The translations under genes were made by a program, and so were the position numbers. Under the pieces are notes generated by a model. It was given only the letters and a program-made list of their open reading frames with translations. It was not told the DNA's origin and made no database searches. A DNA stretch of 35,284 nucleotides, from NCBI GenBank assembly GCA_934650095.1, contig CAKUFT010000018.1:1-35284 (forward strand), in the 5' to 3' direction. Position 1 is the first letter of the stretch; every line of letters starts with the position of its first letter. Positions 22,757 through 31,242 of this stretch are shown here, one piece after another. Source of the DNA: an uncultured Collinsella sp. (GTDB taxonomy: Bacteria > Actinomycetota > Coriobacteriia > Coriobacteriales > Coriobacteriaceae).

Positions 22757-23638
22757 TTACAGAATCTCAATCGTGAACGAACGGACGACGGTCTCCTTGG
22801 GCTTGGCGACAAGGCAGCCGCGTTTGTGTTCAAGCACGTCATCCTCATCAGAGCAGGTCGAAAGACCGCCCCAAGGCTCAACCGCCACAAAATCGCCCTC
22901 GGGTTTGCTCCACACAATGAGGTACGGGAAGCCCTCAAAGCTCAGGCGAACGCCCTTGTCCTCGCCCTTCTTGGAGAGCGTGACCTGACGGCTTTCGAGC
23001 ACGTCAAAGATGGTCTCCGCAAAGTCGAAGAGCTCGTGTGACAACGGCAGAGTCTTTCCTACCATGGGGTTCTTGGAGCGGTTGTCCACGTCGATCAAAC
23101 CGGTCGAGGGAACGGCGGTGCAAAGCTCCGCGGCCTCGTCCTTCTCAAACCTCAGCTCGTAGTCCGTATAGGCCTCGCCCTCGTCGAGCGGGCACCTAAA
23201 ACCGGGATGTCCGCCAATAAAGAACGGCATGTCCTCGGTACCCTCGTTGGTCACCTCGTAGGAGACGCGCACGGCAGTGCCCTCGAGCGCATAGCGGGCA
23301 ACGAGCTTAAACGGATACGGATAGTCGCTCAGCAACGCGGCGTTATCCTCCGAAGCCAGGCACATCGCCAGCTCGTTCTCGCTTTGGCTCAGCAGCTTCC
23401 ACTCCTGCTTGCGCGCAAACCCGTGACGGGCGAGCTTCACGTGATGTCCGGCAAACGTCATGGCATTGCCATCGCGCAGGCCTCCGCAAATCGGGAAGCA
23501 GATCGGTGCTTGACCGGACCACACGGCAGGGTCGCCCTGCCACAGATACTCGCGACCGTCAGCCTCGATTGAGGTGAACGAGCCGCCAGCCGTGGAAACC
23601 TTAATAGAAATCGAATCGTTGGAAAGAGCGTATTCCAT
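22757..23638 (-). CDS. lacX: LacX-type aldose 1-epimerase-like protein, copy 2
   Basis: 293 residues, the same length as copy 1 and very similar throughout (YLWQGDPAVWSGQAP, LARHGFARKQEW, GGHPGF). The start MEYALSNDS is chosen over an upstream GTG because AAAGGA lies seven bases before it and it matches copy 1. Likely acts on an anomeric sugar or sugar phosphate of the galactose/tagatose route. First gene of a lacX-lacC unit; the promoter region is shared with the divergent flavodoxin gene. Confidence 0.88.
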   Translation of the reverse strand: MEYALSNDSISIKVSTAGGSFTSIEADGREYLWQGDPAVWSGQAPICFPICGGLRDGNAMTFAGHHVKLARHGFARKQEWKLLSQSENELAMCLASEDNAALLSDYPYPFKLVARYALEGTAVRVSYEVTNEGTEDMPFFIGGHPGFRCPLDEGEAYTDYELRFEKDEAAELCTAVPSTGLIDVDNRSKNPMVGKTLPLSHELFDFAETIFDVLESRQVTLSKKGEDKGVRLSFEGFPYLIVWSKPEGDFVAVEPWGGLSTCSDEDDVLEHKRGCLVAKPKETVVRSFTIEIL

Positions 23639-23794
23639 TGCCCATCCTTTCGAACAACTGCCCTTTACTCGCAAGCACCCATCTCAGTCCTAGCCATATA
23701 ACAAACCCGCACGTTCATCGATGTGTCCGGTATCCCAGCTATCCAACGGGGTACCATATTGACATTGACTTCATTACAGCTGAAAGGCCTTCTT

Positions 23795-24379
23795 ATGCGA
23801 ACCATCATCCTCTACGCCTCGCGCCACCACGGCAACACGAAAAAGCTCGTGGACGCCATTGTCGAGGCGCATCCCGAAATCGATACCCTCGACGTAAAGG
23901 CACTCGGTAAAAACGAGTACCCCGACCTGCACGAATACCATCTGATCGGCGTCGCCACGGGCATCTATTACTCCGAGATCGACAAGGATATGGCACGTGT
24001 GCTCACCAACGTGCTGCAGCCGCAAGACAAGGTGTTTGGCCTTATGACCTACGGCGGTAAAAACAAGTGGTACGGCAAGGATATCGATGGTATCTGCCGC
24101 ATGAGGCAGGCCATCTTTATGGGCGTCTACGGCTGCCCCGGTTTTGACACGTGGGGGCCGTTTAAGCTCACGGGCGGCGTCCAGAAGGGACACCCGACCG
24201 CAGAGGAAATTAAGGGAGCCGTCGATTTCTTCGATAAGATCGAAGATGAGTACGGCGATATTATCGTCGAAGAGTATGCCAAGCGTGAGAAGCGTCTGGC
24301 ATACGAAAAGGAGCATCCTGCGGGAGGCCTGGTAGCCGGCGTCAAGCGCACGGCAAAGAAGATCGCTAACAAGCTGTAA
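23795..24379 (+). CDS. flavodoxin-domain protein
   Basis: 194 residues. An N-terminal flavodoxin-like fold: strand MRTIILYAS followed by the phosphate loop RHHGNTKKL (9-17), then GVATGIYYSEI (about 52-62), VFGLMTYGG (81-89) and a helix-rich end with a basic tail (VKRTAKKIANKL). It presumably binds FMN and carries electrons; partner unknown. AAAGG lies eight bases before the ATG. Divergent from lacX2 and followed by a terminator; no clear tie to the sugar pathway. Confidence 0.85.
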   Translation: MRTIILYASRHHGNTKKLVDAIVEAHPEIDTLDVKALGKNEYPDLHEYHLIGVATGIYYSEIDKDMARVLTNVLQPQDKVFGLMTYGGKNKWYGKDIDGICRMRQAIFMGVYGCPGFDTWGPFKLTGGVQKGHPTAEEIKGAVDFFDKIEDEYGDIIVEEYAKREKRLAYEKEHPAGGLVAGVKRTAKKIANKL

Positions 24380-24409
24380 CTGTTAAGGTGCTTTTGAGCG
24401 TTAACCCAT

Positions 24410-24446
24410 ACGGCGGGTCCGAGCAAATTCGGGCCCGCCGTCTTTT
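24410..24446 (+). terminator. intrinsic terminator after the flavodoxin gene
   Basis: ACGGCGGG/CCCGCCGT stem with an internal CCGA/TCGG extension, followed by CTTTTTC. It lies between convergent flavodoxin and nagA. Confidence 0.88.
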
Positions 24447-24453
24447 TCTGTCG

Positions 24454-25623
24454 TTACTCGGTAAATGCGTTGCCGACGCTCTGGCCGCCAACGTAGGTCT
24501 CAACGAGGGTGAGCTCGTGGTCGAACACGACAAAGTCGGCGTCGCGACCCGGCATGATGCTGCCGCACTTATCCTCGATGTGCGCGGAACGAGCCGGCAC
24601 CTCGGTCGCCATGCGGATGGCGATATCGGCGCTGGCGATGCCCCAATCAACGATGTTCTTGACGCCCTGGGCAAGCGTGAGCACCGAGCCGGCGATGCTC
24701 TTGCCGTCGGCGAGCCAGCACAGGTTGTCCTTCATGATGACATCCATGCCACCGCTGGTGTAGCTGCCCTCGGGCATGCCACCGCAGCCCAGGCAGTCGG
24801 TGATAAGTACCGTGTGCTGCCAGCCCTTTGCCTGCAGCAGCGCCTTGATGGCGGCAGGGTTCACATGCTTGCCGTCGCAGATGATCTCGGCGTAGGTCTC
24901 GGGGGTGGTCATAGCGGCACCCACGACACCGGGCTCGCGATGATGTAGGCCGCGCTGGCCGTTGTAGGTGTGCGTAAAGCAGCTGGCACCGGCGTTGATG
25001 GCGGCGACGCACTCATCGTAGGTGGCGTCGGAGTGACCGATGCTAGTCACCACGCCCTTGGCGTTCAGGGCAGCAGCGTAGGCGGCGGCACCGTCACGCT
25101 CGGCGGCCATAGCGCTCTTGACGATGCGCCCACCGGCAGCCTCCTGCCACTGGTCGAAGACCTCCTCGGAGGGATCGATCAGATAGGCGGGGTTCTGCGC
25201 ACCCACGTGCTTCATGGTAAAGAAGGGACCCTCCAAGTAGATGCCCTGGATACGGGCGCCGCAGAAGTCGGGGCCACGGCCCTCGTCGGCCTGGGCGATG
25301 GCGGCGCAGGCATCCTTGATCTGTTCAACGCCGTCGGTAAACGTCGTGGGCAGCCAGCTGGTGGTGCCGCGACGGGCGAGCTCGGTCGAGCTGATATCGA
25401 TGCCCTCGGGGTCGTTATCGGTAGTCGAGTGGTTATAGAAGCCATGGATGTGGGTGTCGACCATGCCCGGCGCGATCCACGATCCCGTGTAGTCCTTGAT
25501 CTCGCAAGAGGGCTCATCGGCCTGCCAGGCGCCAAAGACGCCGTCCTCGACCATGAGATAGCCGCCCAGCTGCGGGCCTGCCGGCAAGAAGAACTTGTCA
25601 GCCTTAATTGCGTACGTGCTCAT
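24454..25623 (-). CDS. nagA: N-acetylhexosamine-6-phosphate deacetylase (NagA/AgaA)
   Basis: 389 residues of the amidohydrolase superfamily. Metal and active-site motifs are present: DTHIHG (His58, His60), EGPFF, GHSDA, HTYNGQRGLHHREPG and TDCLGCGG. It removes acetate from GlcNAc-6-phosphate or GalNAc-6-phosphate. Because agaS, a UTRA regulator and a mannose-family PTS follow upstream, GalNAc-6-phosphate (AgaA role) is the likelier substrate, but sequence alone cannot decide. ATG 25623 has AGGAG five bases upstream; GTG 25629 is less likely. It lies 118 bases after agaS, beyond agaS's terminator. Confidence 0.93.
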   Translation of the reverse strand: MSTYAIKADKFFLPAGPQLGGYLMVEDGVFGAWQADEPSCEIKDYTGSWIAPGMVDTHIHGFYNHSTTDNDPEGIDISSTELARRGTTSWLPTTFTDGVEQIKDACAAIAQADEGRGPDFCGARIQGIYLEGPFFTMKHVGAQNPAYLIDPSEEVFDQWQEAAGGRIVKSAMAAERDGAAAYAAALNAKGVVTSIGHSDATYDECVAAINAGASCFTHTYNGQRGLHHREPGVVGAAMTTPETYAEIICDGKHVNPAAIKALLQAKGWQHTVLITDCLGCGGMPEGSYTSGGMDVIMKDNLCWLADGKSIAGSVLTLAQGVKNIVDWGIASADIAIRMATEVPARSAHIEDKCGSIMPGRDADFVVFDHELTLVETYVGGQSVGNAFTE

Positions 25624-25680
25624 ATGCACTCCTTGCTTCTAAAGCAGTTAACTGTGGTGATGCTTATACCCAGCTCACGT

Positions 25681-25722
25681 AAAACAAAAAGCGCCCGCCC
25701 GCCGTTATGAGCGGACGGGCGC
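25681..25722 (-). terminator. intrinsic terminator after agaS
   Basis: GCGCCCG/CGGGCGC stem with an inner CCGC/GCGG extension, followed on the minus strand by TTTTTGTTTT. It lies between agaS and nagA, so nagA may depend on read-through or its own promoter. Confidence 0.88.
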
Positions 25723-25740
25723 CCTTACAGGGGGACGCGA

Positions 25741-26907
25741 TTAAGCGGTGAAGGGGTGAATCGTCACGCCCTTAACCACGCGGTTGACCGTGCCGGTGGG
25801 GCTCGGCGTATCGGGCGTGTTGCCCACGCGCACGGAGTTGAGCAGGCTGATGGCCTGGGCAAACATCACGAACGGCAGGGCGAGGTAGCCCTCGGGAAGT
25901 GCCTCATAGCCCTTAAAGGTGAAAGACTCGCCCTCGTAGACGGTAGCGCCATCCTGCTGAACGGCAACGGTGTGCTGAGCGATCTTGTCGCCACCGATCT
26001 CGTTGAGGATGTCGATATCGTACTGACGGGTGTAGGCGTCGTTGTTGACGAACACGAAGACGAGCGTCTTATCGTCGACGAAGGACTTAGGTCCGTGACG
26101 ATAGCCCATGGAGGTGTCGTAGGAAGTAGCAACCAGACCGTGAGCGAGCTCGAGGATCTTGAGCTGGCTCTCCTGGGCAAGGCCGCCAAAGGAGCCGGAG
26201 CCCAGGTAGGTCACGCGGTTGAAGTCGCCAGCGAGGTAGTCGGCAACCTCGGACTCGCGAGCGATGACCTCCTCGCCCATCTTGGCGATGGTCTCGACCC
26301 ACTCGGCCTTCTGCTCGTCGGAAGCCTCGTCAAAGATGAGGGTAGAGAGCAGGGTCATGCAGGTGTAGGAGCCGGTCATGGCAAAGCCCTTGTCGTTGGC
26401 GCGCGGGATGAGCAGCGTCAGCGCATTGGGATCATCGGCGGACTCGACAGCGAGCTTGCCCTCGGGAGCGCAGGTGATGTTGAGGAACTTGACGTTGTGG
26501 ACGAGCTCCTTGGCAACGGCGACAGCAGCAAGGCTCTCGGGGCTGTTGCCAGAGCGGGCAAAGGAAACCACGAGCGTGGGATCCTCGGCGCGCAGGAAGT
26601 CGCGCGGGGCGCTCACGATATCAGTCGTGGCGATGGGCTTAAAGTCGTAGAGATCAGTGTTGCCAGCGTGACGCAGGTACGGGGCGCAGGTATCGCCAAC
26701 ATAGTCGGACGTACCGGCACCGGTGAAGACAACGGACAGACGGCCCTCGCCCATAGCGCGAGCCTCGGCCAGAAAGGCCTCGATGGCCTCCTTGTTCTCG
26801 CGATAGATGTTGAGCGTATCACGCCAAAGCTCGGGCTGCTGAGCAATCTCGGCCGTGGTGATCTGGGCGCCGAGCTCGGTGAGCTCCTCGACACTCTTCT
26901 CGAACAT
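25741..26907 (-). CDS. agaS: AgaS: galactosamine-6-phosphate deaminase/isomerase (SIS domains)
   Basis: 388 residues with two SIS domains, the usual AgaS size. Landmarks: VVFTGAGTSDYVGD (about 60-73), VVSFARSGNSPES (first phosphosugar loop), YLGSGSFGGLAQES and MGYRHGPKSFVDD. AgaS converts galactosamine-6-phosphate to tagatose-6-phosphate and ammonia, feeding LacC. A TATAAT -10 and a GntR-type operator lie just upstream (26947-26982). Upstream neighbour is the GntR gene, downstream is nagA; this order matches aga-type clusters. GlmS-like isomerase activity is a less likely alternative. Confidence 0.92.
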   Translation of the reverse strand: MFEKSVEELTELGAQITTAEIAQQPELWRDTLNIYRENKEAIEAFLAEARAMGEGRLSVVFTGAGTSDYVGDTCAPYLRHAGNTDLYDFKPIATTDIVSAPRDFLRAEDPTLVVSFARSGNSPESLAAVAVAKELVHNVKFLNITCAPEGKLAVESADDPNALTLLIPRANDKGFAMTGSYTCMTLLSTLIFDEASDEQKAEWVETIAKMGEEVIARESEVADYLAGDFNRVTYLGSGSFGGLAQESQLKILELAHGLVATSYDTSMGYRHGPKSFVDDKTLVFVFVNNDAYTRQYDIDILNEIGGDKIAQHTVAVQQDGATVYEGESFTFKGYEALPEGYLALPFVMFAQAISLLNSVRVGNTPDTPSPTGTVNRVVKGVTIHPFTA

Positions 26908-26946
26908 TTCTAATACCTCTCTCTAGAAGTAATCCTCTGACGTGCA

Positions 26947-26982
26947 ATTATACACTTCGGTTGGTTATCTGGTAGTAACCAG
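26947..26982 (-). promoter_or_regulatory. agaS promoter with GntR/UTRA operator
   Basis: A consensus -10 (TATAAT, 26947-26952 on the minus strand) is overlapped upstream, at the expected -35 position, by the palindrome CTGGTAGTAACCAG (26969-26982). The same CTGGTAGTAACCA occurs before the PTS operon at 31261-31273. Blocking the -35 region suggests repression. Confidence 0.75.
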
Positions 26983-27021
26983 TTAAATGCAAAGAATCAT
27001 CATATGGAAACAATGCGAACA

Positions 27022-27753
27022 TTAGTCGCTACGCTGGTGGTAAACCTTGTATTTAAACTGATCGGCACGAGCAACCGAGAGCGTATACTCCACAACCTCG
27101 TTTGACTCGTTATACGTAGTCCTGACCAAATCGAGCACGGGCGAGCCCTCGACAATTCCCAAAAGATGGGCATCGGTGGGACGGGCTATGCTCGCATAGA
27201 ACTCCTCTTCGGCCACGCGTATCTTTTGCTGAAAGTCTTGCTCAATCACATCGTAAAGCGGCTTACGCTCCAGCAGCGGTCGCTTTAGGGACATAAATTG
27301 ACGAACCGGTAGATAGCTGCGTTCGACCATCATGGGCATGTTGTCGGCAGAACGAAGGCGCTTGAGCTTAAAAATGCGATCACCGATACGCAATCCCATA
27401 TGCTCGGCCAGATTCTTATCGGCCTCCATCTCGCAAAACTCGAGAATCGTGGTCTCGGGGTCGCGCCCCATCGCGCGCATCTGCTCGGTAAAGCTGTAGG
27501 ACTGCATAAGATTGGTTGCCTTTGCCGAACGGTCGGTCACAAAGGTACCGCGACCGTGCTGCCGAACCACCAGTCCTAAACGCTCCAGTTCCTGCAGAGC
27601 CAGGCGTACCGTAGTGCGCGAGAGACCATAGCGCTCCGAAAGTTCACGCTCGGAAGGAATCATGTCACCGGCGCGATATTCATGGTCAATCTTTTCGGTC
27701 AGAATATCGACCAGCTGATCGTACAGCGGTTGCTTACGCGCTCCGATCGCCAT
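27022..27753 (-). CDS. GntR-family regulator with UTRA domain (AgaR-like)
   Basis: 243 residues. Winged-helix domain at about 5-70 (PLYDQLVDILTEKI, IPSERELSERYGLSRTTVRLALQELERLGLV, GRGTFV), then a UTRA effector domain (about 90-235; FKLKRLRSADNMPMMVERSYLP and LGIVEGSPVLDLVRTTYNESNEVVEYTLSV). UTRA regulators of amino-sugar operons bind sugar phosphates such as GlcN-6-P or GalN-6-P. Start set by GGGAGG five bases before ATG 27753. It sits between agaS and the PTS operon, and identical palindromes precede both, so it is the likely repressor of both. A weaker GGTAGTAGCC site lies just before its own gene. Confidence 0.92.
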   Translation of the reverse strand: MAIGARKQPLYDQLVDILTEKIDHEYRAGDMIPSERELSERYGLSRTTVRLALQELERLGLVVRQHGRGTFVTDRSAKATNLMQSYSFTEQMRAMGRDPETTILEFCEMEADKNLAEHMGLRIGDRIFKLKRLRSADNMPMMVERSYLPVRQFMSLKRPLLERKPLYDVIEQDFQQKIRVAEEEFYASIARPTDAHLLGIVEGSPVLDLVRTTYNESNEVVEYTLSVARADQFKYKVYHQRSD

Positions 27754-27832
27754 CCTATCCTCCCATTTTCTCAAACTCGGCTACTACCTTGGGTGTTTAG
27801 CATTATCTGTCTGCCACACCCGAATCATCAAG

Positions 27833-27870
27833 AAAACAAAAGCCGCGCGCTCTTTCGAGCACGCGGCTTT
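27833..27870 (-). terminator. intrinsic terminator after the PTS operon
   Basis: A near-perfect 14-bp stem (AAAGCCGCG... with loop GAAA on the minus strand) followed by TTTTGTTTTC, about 70 bases after the EIID stop. Confidence 0.9.
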
Positions 27871-27937
27871 TAACATACACATGGCTTAAGGGGTCGGGGT
27901 GTGAGCCGCGTAGGGACACACCCCTCAAGCTAGAGCC

Positions 27938-29020
27938 TTACCAGATGCTCGGCCAGAGACCAAGCGGGCCAGCGCCCAGGATGCCCAGGACGAAGAGCAG
28001 GAGAATGCCCTTGGTCGGGGTCCAGCTGTGCTTAGCGAACATGTAGTAAAGCAGCAGCGTAAGCATAAGCGGGACGAGCTTCGGGACGATGGTGTTGAGG
28101 GTGTCGGCAACAGAGAAGTTGACCGGATCCTCGGTAACGGTGCCGTAGGTGACGGACTCCATGCCGTTGCCCAGATCGGTGACGCCGCACTCGACAGCGT
28201 TGCCGTCGGCATCGGTGGCGGTGAGGGCGTTGCCATCAGCATCGGTCATGGCCATGGTGCCGGCCTCAGCGGTCTCGGTATCAATACCCTCCAGGCCGGT
28301 GAAGTTCTCGGCCTCCTCCTCGGAGACGACAACCGTGTGGGCAGCGATGCCGCGGGTAGTACCGTTGGGGATCTGGAGGTTGATCTGGGTGCCACCCATG
28401 GTGACGACCAGGCAACCGACGACGAAGACGCCCATGATGGAAGCGGCACGCGTGAAGGCCTGCATGTTGGCGGTCAGAGCGTCAATAGCGCTGGTGCCAA
28501 GCTTGTAGGACCAGTTCATGAGCCAGAAGCGCAGAGCGAACTGGACGGCGTTGAAGATCACCAGGAAGATGATCGGCGCAGCGGCGTTGCCGTTGATGGC
28601 CATGTTGGAGGTGATGCCGGCCGTGATAGGCACGAGCGTCAGCCAGAACAGGGCGTCACCGATACCACCGAGCGGGCCCATTGCGGCGACGCGGACGGCG
28701 CGGATCGTGGGGATGTCAACCTTGTTCTGCTCGAGCGAAAGCACGATGCCCATAACAAAGGTGACAAGGAACGGGTGGGTGTTGAAGAACTCCAGGTTGT
28801 GGCTCATGGAAGCCGCGAGGTCGTTCTTGTTGGTGTGGATCTTCTCCAGACCGGGGATGATGGAGTAGAGCCAGCCAGCGGCCTGCATACGCTCGTAGTT
28901 GAACGAGGCCTGCAGGAAGCAGGAGCGCCAAGCCATCTTGTTGAGGGTCTTCTGGTCGAGCTGCGGAGCAGGAGTGAGATCCTCGTAGTGCTCCGGGATC
29001 ACATACTCATTAGATGCCAT
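27938..29020 (-). CDS. PTS mannose-family EIID component with an unusual acidic insert
   Basis: 360 residues, against about 270-300 for most EIID proteins. The N-terminal part is canonical (MAWRSCFLQASFNYERMQAAGW, MGPLGGIGDALFW). The extra length is a polar, acidic segment at about 226-300 in front of the final membrane helices (310-360), containing the direct repeat TDADGNA twice within 16 residues. EIID with EIIC forms the sugar channel. The start MASNEYVIPE overlaps the end of the EIIC gene by 11 bases; GGAGG is about ten bases upstream. Last gene of the PTS operon. Confidence 0.93.
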   Translation of the reverse strand: MASNEYVIPEHYEDLTPAPQLDQKTLNKMAWRSCFLQASFNYERMQAAGWLYSIIPGLEKIHTNKNDLAASMSHNLEFFNTHPFLVTFVMGIVLSLEQNKVDIPTIRAVRVAAMGPLGGIGDALFWLTLVPITAGITSNMAINGNAAAPIIFLVIFNAVQFALRFWLMNWSYKLGTSAIDALTANMQAFTRAASIMGVFVVGCLVVTMGGTQINLQIPNGTTRGIAAHTVVVSEEEAENFTGLEGIDTETAEAGTMAMTDADGNALTATDADGNAVECGVTDLGNGMESVTYGTVTEDPVNFSVADTLNTIVPKLVPLMLTLLLYYMFAKHSWTPTKGILLLFVLGILGAGPLGLWPSIW

Positions 29021-29810
29021 CTTCGAAGTCACCTCCGTCAGAAACAGCTGCACCCTTCAGCTCGGTCTGCTGCTGGAAGTCCCAGAAAGCGATGCCGAAG
29101 CCGATGAGAGCGAGGATGAGCAGGGCAGGGGTTGCCAGAGAATCGTTGGCAACGGTGATGAGCGCGAGGCCGAAGCCCATGAGGAAGAAGCCCCACATAT
29201 CGCGGTTCATCATAACCTTGAGCAGGACGGCGAAGCCGACGAAGCGCATCATGCCGCCTGCAGCGGAGAGACCGGTCTGCAGCCAGGTCGGGATGGCGGA
29301 AGCGATGGTCTGACCGATGGTGGCGCCAGCGATGAAGAACAGGGTGACGACGACGGCGAAGATCAGGCCGAGCAGAGCCATGGCGAAGTAGTTCAGACGC
29401 TCGATACCCTTGGTGTCAGCGTTGTGAGCCATGTTGTCCGCGGAGGACATGAGCGGCGACATAAGCGTAAAGACCAGGGTAACGCCGAGCTGACCAAGCA
29501 GAGCGAACGGAATGGCAAGGCCGACTGCCGCGTTGGGCTCGAGGCCCGTGGCGATAGCGAGAATGGCTGCCATGATGCCGCCGATAACGGCGTTAGGCGG
29601 CTGAGCACCTCCGATCGGCATGTTGCCGATCGTCATGAGCTGATAGGTACCACCCACGAGAAGACCGGTGTTGAGGTCGCCAAGGATAAGACCGATGACG
29701 GCGCCGGTGACGATGGGCTGATAGAGAGACTCGAGGAAGTTAAACTGGTCGATTGCCGCGACGAACGTGACGATGAAGACCAGAGCGACCTGGAAGATCG
29801 TGTATTCCAT
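29010..29810 (-). CDS. PTS mannose/sorbose-family EIIC component
   Basis: 266 residues, highly hydrophobic, with the family's FLESLYQPIVTGAVIGLILGDLNTGL and QLMTIGNMPIGGAQPPNAVIGG segments. It forms the membrane sugar path with EIID. AAGGAG precedes the ATG. The 90-base gap after EIIB contains a small TGTCAGG/CCTGACA hairpin (29863-29884) that could tune the downstream genes. Overlaps EIID, indicating coupled translation. Substrate most likely GalNAc/galactosamine given AgaS. Confidence 0.95.
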   Translation of the reverse strand: MEYTIFQVALVFIVTFVAAIDQFNFLESLYQPIVTGAVIGLILGDLNTGLLVGGTYQLMTIGNMPIGGAQPPNAVIGGIMAAILAIATGLEPNAAVGLAIPFALLGQLGVTLVFTLMSPLMSSADNMAHNADTKGIERLNYFAMALLGLIFAVVVTLFFIAGATIGQTIASAIPTWLQTGLSAAGGMMRFVGFAVLLKVMMNRDMWGFFLMGFGLALITVANDSLATPALLILALIGFGIAFWDFQQQTELKGAAVSDGGDFEDGI

Positions 29811-29900
29811 CTTGCTCCTCCTTTCAAAATGTATGTACGCACTTTGGATTTCACGTACAGAATGTCAGGGTTTCACTCCTGACAACGTGGATCACGAGGA

Positions 29901-30383
29901 TTACGAGAAGAGCTTGCTCGTATCCTCAACAGGCGTGCTCGGAACGCGCCTGATCTCCAACTCCACCCCCAAATCCTGTAGCTCTTTAAACGCAGCGACA
30001 TCCTCGTCGTTAACTGCGACGGAGGTGGCGACTTGGCGCTTTCCTTCCGACATGTGCATGTTGCCGATGTTTACCTTCTTTATAGGCACACCGCCCTTGA
30101 CGAGCGTAAGCACGTCTTCCGGTGTTTCGGCCACGATGAAGATCTTCTGGCGCGGGCTCGCCTTGCCAATGACGTCGATGGTCTTCTGCAGCGAGAAGAA
30201 ACGCGTAGCGACGCCGGTGGGAGCGGCCATCTTCATGAGGTTCTGGCGCATGGTGTTGGTCGACACGTCGTCGTTGGCGACGAGGATGAGGTTGGAGCCC
30301 AGGGTGGAGTTCCACTGGGTGGCAACCTGACCATGAACCAGTCGGTTATCGATGCGGGTAAGAAGAATGTTGGGTTCTGCCAT
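29901..30383 (-). CDS. PTS mannose/sorbose-family EIIB component
   Basis: 160 residues with the intact motif RIDNRLVHGQV (phosphorylated His17) and TRFFSLQKTIDVIGKA, VKGGVPIKKVNIGNMH. It takes phosphate from EIIA and passes it to the incoming sugar. It is the functional counterpart of the His-less EIIB at 19341-19823, with which it is clearly paralogous. Sits between yajC and EIIC. Confidence 0.95.
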   Translation of the reverse strand: MAEPNILLTRIDNRLVHGQVATQWNSTLGSNLILVANDDVSTNTMRQNLMKMAAPTGVATRFFSLQKTIDVIGKASPRQKIFIVAETPEDVLTLVKGGVPIKKVNIGNMHMSEGKRQVATSVAVNDEDVAAFKELQDLGVELEIRRVPSTPVEDTSKLFS

Positions 30384-30419
30384 GTTGATCAGCTTCCTTT
30401 CGTTGATTGCTGACGACAG

Positions 30420-30701
30420 TTACTTGATCTCCTGAATCGCGTAACGCGAAACATCTACGACGGCACCGGATCGGACTTTGATTTGGACCTTTTCGCCTTC
30501 GATGCCTTTGACGGTTCCGTAGATACCGCCGGCGAAAAGGACCTCCTGACCCGGCTTGAGCTCGGTGTGCAGCTCTTTGAAGTACTTCTGCTTCTTCTTC
30601 ATGTTGATCTGAGACCAGATGGTGTAAATAACACCCATGATGACAAGCAGACCCAAAAGAGCGACCGAGGAGCTCAGGACGCTGGCTCCGAAATCGGCCA
30701 T
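30420..30701 (-). CDS. YajC-domain small membrane protein in the PTS operon
   Basis: 93 residues: one membrane helix (about 10-30), basic patch (MKKKQKYFKEL), then a small beta domain (LKPGQEVLFAGGIYGTVKGIEGEKVQIKVRSGAVVDVSRYAIQEI) typical of YajC. Housekeeping YajC belongs to the SecDF translocase; here it is embedded in a sugar PTS operon, with its ATG overlapping the EIIA stop (TAATG). PTS-linked YajC paralogues are known from hyaluronan-type PTS loci of streptococci, where the role is not settled. It may aid membrane insertion of EIIC/EIID. Confidence 0.88.
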   Translation of the reverse strand: MADFGASVLSSSVALLGLLVIMGVIYTIWSQINMKKKQKYFKELHTELKPGQEVLFAGGIYGTVKGIEGEKVQIKVRSGAVVDVSRYAIQEIK

Positions 30702-31144
30702 TAGATGCCGTCCTCGTCGCCGAAGATATCCTCTTCCTCGGCACCAGCGACAGAGGCGACCGTCTGGGCGGTGATGCCCGTCTGGCCAACGGTCACGGCC
30801 TGCTCGCCAAGCTCGGCGAGCGTGGCATTGCCGCGGAGGAACAGGAGCTCAATAACCATGGGGAGGTTGGTGCCGGTCAGAATCTCGACGTTGTCGACAT
30901 CCTGGGCGATCATCATCGACTGATTGAAGGGGGTACCGCCAAGCAGGTCGGTAAAGACGAGCACGCCATCGCACTCCTCACGCATAGCGGTAATGGCGGC
31001 GCGAAGATCCTCACCGTAGGAGGCAGCCTGGTCGCCCTCAAAAGGAACGACGGTAAAAGCGGGCTGGTCGCCAGCGACCATAGCGATAGCGCTTGCAAGG
31101 CCGGGTGCGAACTGTCCATGACCGGTAAGAATAAAGCCAACCAT
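30701..31144 (-). CDS. PTS mannose/fructose-family EIIA component
   Basis: 147 residues. ILTGHGQFAPGL carries the phosphorylated His9; FTDLLGGTPFNQS is the second family motif. It accepts phosphate from HPr and donates it to the EIIB at 29901. The C-terminal tail (about 130-147) is acidic (AGAEEEDIFGDEDGI), longer than the minimal domain. First gene of the operon; the upstream region holds GntR-type operators and the 29-bp motif. Confidence 0.95.
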   Translation of the reverse strand: MVGFILTGHGQFAPGLASAIAMVAGDQPAFTVVPFEGDQAASYGEDLRAAITAMREECDGVLVFTDLLGGTPFNQSMMIAQDVDNVEILTGTNLPMVIELLFLRGNATLAELGEQAVTVGQTGITAQTVASVAGAEEEDIFGDEDGI

Positions 31145-31242
31145 TCAAATTTCCCTTCCGAAGGTGTGTACGATCTGAGTTCGATGGTTTTCGGAAGCCA
31201 GCGGGCGGATGCCCTTAAAGCTTCTTAGAAAGCGTTCTTTGA

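Noticed and set aside
23638..23794. Small gene between lacX2 and the flavodoxin gene
   Set aside because: The open frame lacks a start signal and overlaps the divergent promoter region; no family likeness.
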